Positions 54,978 through 64,000 of a stretch of 64,000 nt of DNA are shown piece by piece. The DNA comes from Lutjanus erythropterus (lineage: Eukaryota; Chordata; Actinopteri; Lutjaniformes; Lutjanidae), in the NCBI GenBank assembly GCA_020091685.1, contig CM034606.1, positions 35,173,874 through 35,237,873 of the forward strand, written 5' to 3'. Within the stretch, counting starts at the first letter, position 1. Each line of letters opens with the position of its first letter. The notes under the pieces were generated by a model that was not told where the DNA came from, did not search any database, and saw nothing but the letters and a program-made list of their open reading frames with translations. The translations under genes and the position numbers were made by a program.

Positions 54978-56119
54978 TTAACAGCTGTATGTTACTAACC
55001 TTGTATGCATGAGATATGATTGCTATTACTGTTGCATGTCCTGGCTCAGGATAAAAGAAACTGGCAAACAGGGTGCTCCTGGGAAGTAGCAGAGTCCTCT
55101 TCAGGGGCTAATAATTTATGTGATATAGTCAGATTAGTACACAGACTTGCATACTTGCTGATATCCGATGCCATGATAATGGTAAAACCCAGGTTATTTC
55201 TAAGCACTTAATTACATAGAGCTTTTTACAATAACCCTTGTCTGTATAAATGTTTATTCTGTAGATATTTGAACATGTATGTTTCCTCATGTAATATGTT
55301 TTTTGGCTTTTCAGCTTTTTTTGACAGAAGATAGACAGGAAATGGGGCAAGGACTAGTACCCTCTGTGTACATGGGATGTATGCTCTACCAACTGAGCCA
55401 CCAGAGCACCATCATCTACATTTTAATGTGTCAAACAAAATAAACTTAAAAAGTAAAAGACTTAGAAATAGGGTGGTATATATGCAGGTGAGCTACAGAA
55501 TGGGGAACAGGTGTACTGGTGACTGAAAGCAACTACAGGGCAGGTGTGGAGTGACATGTATCTGAAATAAATGACATTAGAAGAAAAACAGGAAAGTGGG
55601 CAAAAATTTGCAAAATGACTAAACAGAGTTAGGCATTGTGACATACATAGCACTATTTTTGTAATCATCAGAAACAACCATGATGATGACTTATGATGTG
55701 AATATATATGTGTAAGATTCAGTCATGTTATTTTTCTTCAAAGTAGAAAAAACATGGCCTCCAAGAGAATTTTAACCCACATACAATCATTTAATGAGTT
55801 CAGTGAGAGCTCAGCAGGACATTCATTCATCATTATATAAATGACATAATAGGTCTAAAAAAGCAGTAGAAGCTTTAAAAGGTCATTTCACTCAAATCCA
55901 AAGACTGTTTTATTATTGAGTGTAAGAAAAAAACAAACCATCTTAACACAAGATCCACTCATTTATCCACTTAAACTTCATCCTCAGAGGAAGACCATGA
56001 CATGAGTGTGTGAAAGCTCCAGAAAAAGAAAGTAGGTGGACCTTTAAACTTTAAACTCTGTATATGCATTCAGTTTCTTATAGCTGATTTCACTAAATTG
56101 CACAATTGCGTAATAATGT

Positions 56120-56504
56120 TTAAAGGGACAGTTCAACCTAAAATTGAAAATGCACATTATTGCTCTGGCCTGCAGTGCTATGTATCCATCCTATTACAGA
56201 CAGAAAGACTCTACTGAAGAAAGAACGAACATGAAACTGCACATAACGATGTATGCGGATTATCTTGAATAACCAGGTGATTTTTGGTTTTGAATTTTTC
56301 AAATGTACTTTTTTGGTGCTTTGAGCACCACAAGCTGAGTGCCATCTCATTCTTTTATATTGGAGAGAAGGCAGACATCTTTATGGCTGATACCTCCAAC
56401 ACTCTGCAACTCACACCAAAAAGATCTGTATGGATAAACAGCGCTACAGACAAGGTAAAAAACAAAATATATATTTCTGATTTCAGGGTGAACTTTCCCT
56501 TTAA
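56120..56504. mobile_element. MITE with 16-bp TIRs (GGGACAGTTCA family), complete copy
   Basis: The left end TTAAAGGGACAGTTCA and the right end TGAACTTTCCCTTTAA match at 15 of 16 bases when inverted. The interior has ACAGACAGAAAGACTCTACT and GATTATCTTGAATAACCAGG as in the other copies. This copy defines the termini of the family. Confidence 0.85.
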
Positions 56505-56579
56505 AAGTGTATGAAAACCCTGTGAATCATTTCACATTAAGCATCAGTTTTCCTTGAGATTCTTACAGACACTGTGCAG

Positions 56580-56845
56580 CAGAATGAGAGTGGAACGCGG
56601 CCCAGCACAGCCCTGTGGCCTGTTTAGCCACTAAAACTGCCAAGGTTATGTCACGGTCAAATGACTACCAAAAGTTGATTGACCTTATAACATTTTGTGA
56701 GGCGCTTAACCGTTTAGCATCAGTAGCATCAATTTGTGCTCATTCACATCATGAGGGTCTTCAAGTCTTTAGTTACGAGTGGCATCCCCGCAGCTCTTTG
56801 ATCAGCTGAGCACAACCGCACATAATTGAAATATGCAGATCGTTT
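56580..56845. promoter_or_regulatory. candidate conserved non-coding block upstream of fbxw4
   Basis: It has AAAGTTGATTGACC, GCGCTTAACCGTTTAGC, GCAGCTCTTTGATCAGCTG (TCF/LEF-like CTTTGATC) and ACATAATTGAAATATGCAG. It lies between fbxw4 and the expected fgf8 side, with no repeat signature. Candidate only. Confidence 0.48.
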
Positions 56846-56867
56846 TTCTTTCTTTCTTTCTTTCTTA
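56846..56867. repeat. (TTTC)n microsatellite
   Basis: Five TTTC units. Confidence 0.85.
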
Positions 56868-56889
56868 AAAAGACATGTCCCCTCGCTGA

Positions 56890-57440
56890 AAGCTGTGCTC
56901 TCTACGAGGCCATGTCCCAAACACTGGGCCGTCGAAAAAAATCATTTATGGTTGGCTTTCCAGCTGAACTGTCATGGCTAAAAGGAAATGAAGAGGTTGG
57001 GAGGAGGGATACGGGGAGTGGAGGGGATGTTTGGGGGTTGTGGTGGGGGTGTTTCAAGGGGGCTATGAAGGGGAGGTGGTGGTGGGTTCTCTCCTTTTGA
57101 TCTTTTTAGGGCAGCAAAGAGGGAGGGGGGGTGGCTCTGCCTGAGCTGGCAAACACATTTAGCTGGTAATTGTTCAGATCAGACTGACAATCAGTCTTGG
57201 AAATGCATGGACAAACAAAAGTTTACAGCTCCAATTGGAAAAGTCAACAGGTCTCGCATAAGGCCCGTACATAAACAATGAAACTGTCGAGCAGGAGCTT
57301 CACTTTGATCAGTTGTTTGCGTTTCAATTATCCAGCCTGGTCCGACTGGTGGCCTTTGTTAATGCAGCTGAATGGGGGCTTGGATTTAATGGGCTGCCTG
57401 TCATTTTTGATAGAGAATCTGTCCACCTTACTGAGTGTGC
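56890..57440. promoter_or_regulatory. strong candidate conserved non-coding block upstream of fbxw4
   Basis: This is a long repeat-free stretch with dense developmental motifs: AGCTGGTAATTGTTC (57161 on), ATAAACAAT (FOX/SOX-like, 57271-57279), CTTTGATC (TCF/LEF-like, 57303-57310), GTTTCAATTATCC, CCTTTGTT (SOX-like, 57353-57360) and GGATTTAATGGGC. A G-rich run precedes it at 57000-57135. By position it lies on the fbxw4-fgf8 side, where mammalian midbrain-hindbrain and other Fgf8 enhancers occur. The ORFs here encode nothing recognisable. Confidence 0.52.
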
Positions 57441-57624
57441 ACTCAGTACATGTGGACATCCTCAGACAAGACTTAGTCAGCAGATCAGTACAGTGCTGCT
57501 GTACTGTCACTGCTGGTAGTCACCGATCACACTTTGATCTCTTTTCTTGAGTAAAACAGCAAATCCAATATGAAATCCCGTGTTATATTATTTTAACTCA
57601 TGTCTTACCAAAAACCTTTAAAAA

Positions 57625-57932
57625 ATAGCTGCTACGATTAATTTATTATTGATTGGCAACTATTCTGATATTTGATTAATTGATTTGAGTAAGGAAAAAA
57701 AGTCCATATCCTCTGATTTCAGTATCTCAAATGTGAATATTTTCTGGTCTCTCTACTCCTGTATGACACTGAATATCTTTGGGTTGTGGACAAAATAAGA
57801 CATTCAAGGACGTTGTCTTGGGCTTTGGGGGACATTGATTGACATTTTATGGACCAAACAACTAATCGATTACTCAAGAAAATAATTGATAGATTAATAA
57901 ACAATGAAAATAATTGTTGGTTGCAGCCCTAA
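57625..57932 (-). mobile_element. MITE, GGGCTGCAACTAA family, copy 5 (inverted)
   Basis: Ends ...TTGGTTGCAGCCCTA, the reverse complement of the family start. The interior has CTCTGATTTCAGTATCTCAA and AAGGACGTTGTCTTGGGC. Confidence 0.8.
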
Positions 57933-59050
57933 TACCAACACTCTGATTCACTTTTTCGCGGTGAAATTGTATTATTATTGATTTATATGTATAATATATA
58001 TGTAATTCACTAAATGTTTTGGTTTGCTTTAATTTTTTTTTAACTCCTAAACTTGATCTGTACCAGAAAACATCATTTTCTCAGACAAAAATTCACAATT
58101 ACAAACAATTTAAAAATGTGTTAATTATTATATTCTCCAGTTTTAATGTAGTGCAGTTTTATTGTGTCATTAATAATATCAAGAACTGTAGTTCCTTACA
58201 ATAAAATGTGTGAGGTGGACATAAGCCTTTATGAACACTGCCTCCACACGATTCTCTACAACTGACACTTTAAAAGATTAGAGCTGGTTATGGAACATCA
58301 GTACTGGGGAGTACAGGCTGAAATGTGTCTGAATTATTCAGGGCTGCAGCCAGAATTTTAGAAATCCTGAGGTCAGGACAGGAGTCCCCCAAGAAAAGCC
58401 TGACAAACCACTGGCCTGTGTGTTTGACCTCTTTGAATGATGGTGAATGATGTTTTAAGACAGAAACAACTTCCACCACTGCATGTCTGAGAGAACATTC
58501 ACGAGACTTGTGATTTGGCATAATTAAAACCCCAGTAATGCCATATAAGGCTGTGCTTCCTGCTCCATATATCAGGAAGTGTTCTTTAATAAACATGGAA
58601 TCAAAGAGTAAAAAGAAGAACTTTAACAGTGTTGCATAGTTTGACACGACTCAGGCAGAAGTCACGTTCAAGGATGAGGTAACATATGTAAGTTTTTACT
58701 GTCACGTTCGCCAGCTTCTTTCCTCACTCTCTGATGTATCCCATGTTTCTCAAGTTCTAGCAAAAGGCGACTAAATCAAAAGCACACAGCATATTAATGT
58801 GTTTTAACACTGCTGGAAACATTTGGGATGATGTCAGTGCACAACTCAGCAAACCATATAACATTGGTCTAGCCATGTAGATAATTTAATATAGGAATAT
58901 TGTACATCTTAACAACTACATGCTCAGTTTCTTTTAAAACAGACATGATTACAGCCTGTGTTTGCTGCCATAGTCCTTCAGATGGCACCTCCAGCATTTG
59001 GAATTTTTTTTCTCCAATAAAATTCAATTAAAAAAAAAAAAGAAATATAT

Positions 59051-59405
59051 TTTAAATGGACAGTTCAGCAGATAATCAAAAATGCATAATTTGCCCCTGG
59101 CCTGTTGTGCAATTTATCCATCTGTGAGTTGCAGAGTTTTAGAGATATCAGCTGCAGAGATGTCTGCCTTATCTGTCATATAATAGAACTAGATGGCACT
59201 CAGCTTGTGGGTCTCAAAGAGAAAAAACCCTGCAAAATTCAAAACCAAAATCATGACCTGGTTACTCAAGATAATCCACAGACCTTTTTGTGAGCAGTTT
59301 CATGTAGGAACTACTTTCTTGTAGCTCCAGTAGATTTTATTACAGAAAGTAGTTCCTACATGTCACTGCTCCAAAAAGGTCTGTGGATTATCTATTATCT
59401 ATTAT
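59051..59405. mobile_element. MITE, GGGACAGTTCA family, copy 3
   Basis: Starts TTAAATGGACAGTTCAGCAG. Carries the same internal hairpin (GTTTCATGTAGGAACTACTT against AAGTAGTTCCTACATGTCAC) and CTCAAGATAATCCACAGACC. Confidence 0.78.
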
Positions 59406-59579
59406 AGTAACTGATGAATAATTTTATTTCTTAAACGGCAACATTAACTTGAAATGCATTAAATTTGGAGGTATCTGCATACCTGATGAACAGGCAAATT
59501 ATATTCTTGACAAGCGTTCTTCGAGAAGTTCAGATGACTACATGACTCTGCCATCAGCTTGTAGAAGTCAGAGGGTCAA

Positions 59580-60140
59580 CAGGGCTGTTTGCTCCTGGGA
59601 AAGTCCTCATCTTACTGACTGTTTCTGAGCGTAAATACGAGTGGCTGGAGGTTGTAAGTGCTTTTTGATGGGGGCAGCTTCTGTGTCGGCTTGTGGCATT
59701 CGAGGCTGCTTAGGGAGGCAGGGTCGCGTTCTCTGGTCACCCCTGCTATTCTACGGCCTCCACACGGGGGGTCGAGGCAGGGGTTAAATTGCTCCCTAAG
59801 CAAATGAAGAAGGTAGCTCTGTTTGTTTATCCGGGGTTAAGGATGACGGTCGAGGTTCAATAAAACGGATGAAAGCGTTGCCCCCGTTTTTCTGCTCCGG
59901 AATTGCTCCACATTTGCATGGCAGCATTGGCGACACAAAAGGTGTGATTTTTCCCACAAGCCAGTTCTTCTCTGAGGTTCACCCTGACTTTACAGGCACT
60001 GGAGGGGCGGGGGCTGTAATGGAAAGGGCAGACTACGGCCCTAATTTAATCAATTTACACAAAGTCTACCGTCCCTCGAGAGGGTCCGCTATCCTGGATT
60101 TGATCCGCAGCGTCACAGACCAGTGGGGTCACCTGTAAAA
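59580..60140. promoter_or_regulatory. strong candidate conserved non-coding block upstream of fbxw4
   Basis: GC-richer and repeat-free, with an octamer-type ATTTGCAT (59912-59919), a T-box-like AGGTGTGA (59940-59947), CAATAAAACGG near 59860, CCTAATTTAATCAATTTAC near 60040 and GGGGTCACCTG near 60125. An 89-codon open frame (59869-60138) crosses it but has no protein resemblance and no splice context. With 56890-57440 it is the best enhancer candidate on the fgf8-facing side. Confidence 0.52.
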
Positions 60141-60629
60141 CCATATCCTCTCTTTAAAAAACTCATTATATCAGTATCTTTTTATCGGGTTCCATCATTG
60201 AGTTATCACACAGCACCAGCTCTAATGGACTGATCTGTGACTGTGAGCTTCTGCAGGAAGTCTTAAAGGAAAGATCCGTGTGTTAATCCAATGTGGAAGG
60301 AGTTAAGCAGATTAATGTCACATATTGTCAAGACCATTTAATTCAGTGCTTTGGGTTCGACAGCCGTTCATAGGTCAGGATTAACCAGTGAAGGAAGTCG
60401 CCTATTTTTCAGTGTCCTCTCAGCAGGACAGAAGTGCATGGTAACAAAATGTCTTCATCAGGACAAAGATCATTTTATGGACATGAAATGAAGTTGGATT
60501 GCCATGACAACAAACAAGTTGGGAAGATGATCATTTCATATATGACCAGACATTACAAGAACACTGATGAGACACTCAGGCATCTTCTAAACTTCTAACT
60601 TCTACATGTCTGAAAACCTGAAAACACCC

Positions 60630-61050
60630 AGGACAGTTCATCCCCAAATCAAAAATATATATTTTCACCGCTGCAAATAGTCCCAAGGCGCTCTAATTAA
60701 CATGCTTTGGAAGTGTCCTAAGTTATCTATTCTATATTTAATCTATATTTAAAAAACATATTTTTTGGAGATATCAGCTGTAGAGATGTCTGCATTCTCT
60801 CCAATATAATGGAGAGTCTGCAGCTTGTGGCGTTCACACTCAGGTTGTGGTGCACAAAGCACCAAAAAATATATTTGGCAAATTCAAAACTAGGTTACTC
60901 AAGGTAATCCACAGACTTTGTTGAGAGCAGTTGAATGTAGGAACTACTTTCTCTCTGCAAGATAATCGACTAGAGCTACTTTAGAATCTACCAGAATTAC
61001 TTTTTCTACTAGAAAGAAAGTGGTTCTTACATGAGACTACTCACATCAAG
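60630..61050. mobile_element. MITE, GGGACAGTTCA family, copy 4
   Basis: Contains GGACAGTTCATCCCC, ATATCAGCTGTAGAGATGTC, TAATCCACAGACTTTG and the paired hairpin arms AATGTAGGAACTACTTTCTC and AGAAAGTGGTTCTTACATGA. Right end approximate. Confidence 0.75.
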
Positions 61051-61512
61051 GTCCATGGCTATTCCTCCTCAGATGCTCTACCAACTGGTGCACAGCATCA
61101 TTCATTACGGAGGCCTCTGCTTGGCAAACAAGGAACTGAAGGACAGTTCTGTGCTTTACCTGGAGTTTGGCACATGAAATAATTGCATGCCTACTGCCAT
61201 GTGGACTATTTTCTGATTTATTTTTTCTTTTTTCCTCTTACTTTATTTTATTTTATGCAATTTTAGCTCTTTTGCTTGCAATTGTCTGTCTATGCATTTC
61301 TCTGTTTCCTGTCTGTTTTTACCATGCACAAAATCAAACTGCTGTCATGGATTAATAAAGTTGTATTGAACTGAATTCTTTTCAGTATGACTCCACTTCA
61401 TGCATGCAGAGTCAGAGTCTGGGAGAAAACACCAGCAGTAGCAAAAGGAATTTGTAGTGTGTTTTAAAACCAGTGCTGATCTGTTGCATACACACACTCA
61501 AAGTCAGATTCT

Positions 61513-61513
<1 letters not shown>

Positions 61514-61566
<53 letters not shown>
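61514..61566. repeat. (CA)n microsatellite
   Basis: About 26 CA units. Confidence 0.95.
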
Positions 61567-61568
<2 letters not shown>

Positions 61569-64000
61569 ACAGCAAATGTTACTTAGACATCTATTGGCTG
61601 TTTGTTAACCTCACACTGCTGTAAACACACTGGAACAGGCCAATGTTTGAAGAAAGGAAACAAACTTTTCCAGTCTGAATGCACCATAAGAAAAGTAACA
61701 TCTTCACCGTACTGTCTGTCCCACCTCACACTGCTCTTATACTAACAGAAATATAACCACACGTGGCAACATTGAACGATGGTAGTAGGATGGTAAAGTC
61801 TTTTTGCAAAAGTTTAGCACGAATTGATAGTTAGACTGTTAAACTATTGTTCACATGCTGAAAACAAAGGATTTTGCAACTATAAACTTAATTTATTTTT
61901 AAATCATTCAAATTTAATTTGGTCGCTAAAATTAATTTTGGTTGGTAAACACACGTTTCAGAGACATGTTTCCTGTGACAAAAAACTGCAGGGTCTTCTT
62001 TATTTTCTATTTAATGGATTCTATTAATGCTCTTGGTGCCAACATTCAGTGTCAATGCAGGAAGGAGTGTGTCCTTTATTTAGTGAAGCAGAAAGTAAAG
62101 GCTCTATAATAGTCCTGAATGGACACGTACTGTACATGGACGCATTCCACACATGAGCAGTAAATCAGTGACTGTACTGTCTGCATGGACGATTCCCAAC
62201 AAAATGGTGGTATGTAGATGTACGCACAGAGCCAGTGCTTACATGTTCTGAAGACAAATACGTCACATGGACCCTATCAGAACCAGAGGCAGGGTAGTCA
62301 TAATGTTACCTTATTATCTTACCTTATCAATATCAATTCTAGGACAGTCCCATAAAAGTAGAAGATTCAGATCATCAGTTGGAGACATGTTGACCAGATG
62401 AGCATGGATGAAATTCAGGACAGGAGTTGGGTGTGAGCATGTCATCACAGAGGATTAAAATACACATAATAATTTAGATGAACATCACTCTGTAATTTTC
62501 TCTTTTCAGCAGCTATTTTTTTAAAGATATTTTTCTATGAAAATTCCTCCTGCAGTGGCAGCTACACTCTCTGTCATCTAGTTTCAAACCAGTCAAGTGA
62601 CATCCATTAAATGCATATCAATAATACATATTTTATAACTAAAAACAGGAATTATAGCCAACATAAGGGATTTGATGAGAAATTCAAAGTGATTCAGAGT
62701 GAAAACAAATATTGATCTACTAATTCATGTGGACTAATTGATAATCAAATCAAAGGCTTCTTTTTCTTTATAGCAGCAGCAGCTTGTTTTGTCAAGTGAA
62801 ATCATGGCATATAACCACCTTTATTTCATTTTAGCATTGTTCATTGTTCATATTATCTGTTACTATTATATGTTCCTACTACTATTACTATTACCATTAC
62901 TCTTTCAGGCTGCTCTCAATAAAATCATCATCAAGTCATCCTGTCTGCTTGTTGAAGATGTCTTTGATGGGTACAAGCACTGAGGACGTGATCAGACTGA
63001 GGGTAAATCTGAATGAAGCCTGGATTATACTCCCAAACAGATGTGTACACAGGACAGCTGCACACACTTTGTATGTGTAGTGAGTCTGAGATGGAGACAG
63101 ATGCCTGGAAGGCTCCACAATAACATTATCTTCTGCATCCTGCTTAGAAGTGGTGAACTTGCAGTTTAATATCCAGTGTGCAAAAATTTCACATCCTCAT
63201 TAGTGTAATAAGTACACATTAGCTCGGAAGGCTAACGGTTTGTTTACTATATCACGTGAACATTGCTGTCATCCTGAACATCCTTCCAAATCCTGTTAGA
63301 AAATCGGATCTGATTCTGAGTAAAGTTACCATCATTCTCTGGTAAGGTTGGGTAGCGAAATTTGGAGTCAACATGGCATTGGTTCCAATAGGACCAGTAC
63401 CATGACCAAACTCTGCAACTTTTCTGCAACTTTGACCAATCATGATTGCTTCCTACCGCTACCAATCACAGCAGGCCCCATGCAAACATCTTAAATGTAT
63501 GTCTCCATGAAACGACTCAATGTTGAATTATTTTCTTTTTTTGTATTTCTATTTTTTATTTTCTCACTGCTGAAAAGAACACAAGCTTTGTCATTGATAT
63601 GGATATTCATCAATGCTCTGTGCACTTTTATATTTTATAATTCTGTGCATGCTGTTTTAACTGAGTTGAGTTCCAAGAAGATTTGACTTCTTTGTGGAAT
63701 ACCCCATGTGCACTTCTTCATCTACAAATAAAGCAGATTTTGGTAAAAGTTTTTGTAATTCTGAGACTTTTTTTAGCAAAGTTACTCAAACCAGAGTGTG
63801 TTGTTGTTGTTCTCCTGGAACAAGTTACCTTTGATTTTTAATGAATTACTGAATTATAGAAAAAAACTTCATTTTGCAATTTTCTCCTGGTCCTGCAATT
63901 TTGTTGCAAAAAAAGCTTAAAATTATGCCATGCCATGAAATCAGGCAATTTAGGCCACAACAATCCCAACAAAAGCCTTTGAAATCCTGGAGGGACTGCT

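Larger units (their letters stand above)
51150..64000. other. intergenic region upstream of fbxw4
   Basis: No open frame in this region resembles FGF8 or any other protein I recognise. From vertebrate synteny, fgf8 should lie farther right, on the same strand, with its 3' end facing this region. The stretch includes a hAT MITE, microsatellites, MITE copies and two GC-richer candidate enhancer blocks (56.58-57.44 and 59.58-60.14 kb). The parts 55.0-56.1, 58.1-59.0 and 62.3-64.0 kb show no nameable feature. Confidence 0.75.

Noticed and set aside
51150-64000. fgf8 coding exons
   Set aside because: Expected by synteny, but no minus-strand frame shows FGF-core motifs; fgf8 presumably lies beyond the right edge.

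Overview
This window reads as a vertebrate genome, almost certainly a ray-finned fish and probably a percomorph teleost. It is AT-rich and intron-dominated, with long (CA)n microsatellites, a tRNA-derived SINE, LINE and Tc1/IS630-type fragments, and many copies of short inverted-repeat elements of kinds I know from percomorph fishes. No bacterial features, RNA genes or CRISPR arrays were seen.

One protein-coding gene could be supported: fbxw4 (F-box and WD-repeat protein 4, dactylin), on the minus strand. Six consecutive exons were assembled by hand. All have GT/AG splice sites and mutually consistent phases: exon 1 (50717-50901), 2 (47643-47738), 3 (47099-47284), 4 (46299-46431), 5 (46002-46087) and 6 (12203-12268). 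They encode the F-box and the first WD repeats, about 250 residues. The remaining C-terminal WD exons were not found and must lie past the left edge. Intron 5 is very large (12269-46001, 33.7 kb), and at least 12.2 kb of intron 6 fills the left end. The gene starts at a CpG-containing promoter near 50.9-51.15 kb, and 51.15-64 kb is intergenic.

In vertebrates FBXW4 is the neighbour of FGF8 and its introns carry Fgf8 enhancers; the large fifth intron is a known part of that landscape. In tetrapods FGF8 lies upstream of FBXW4 in the same orientation, so fgf8 is expected beyond the right edge. No fgf8 exon was found here. Several GC-richer blocks with little repeat character stand out from the AT-rich background: about 1.75-2.25, 5.5-6.1, 9.7-10.1, 14.16-14.43, 17.74-18.5, 22.1-22.4, 28.3-28.8, 35.57-35.83, 41.03-41.4, 43.97-44.13, 56.58-57.44 and 59.58-60.14 kb. 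They contain clustered homeodomain, POU, MEIS, SOX, TCF and T-box-like sites and are the best candidates for conserved non-coding enhancers. The most striking is a perfect 18-bp-arm palindrome at 17901-17940.

Most of the rest is mobile-element debris: a LINE RT remnant (470-885), a SINE (13141-13505), an L2/Rex-like LINE 3' end (38911-39455), an IS630/Tc1-type transposon (39555-40800), a hAT MITE with intact 8-bp target duplications (52245-52797), and several MITE families in multiple copies. I did not find a new multi-gene system. The biological interest is the regulatory block inside and beside fbxw4.
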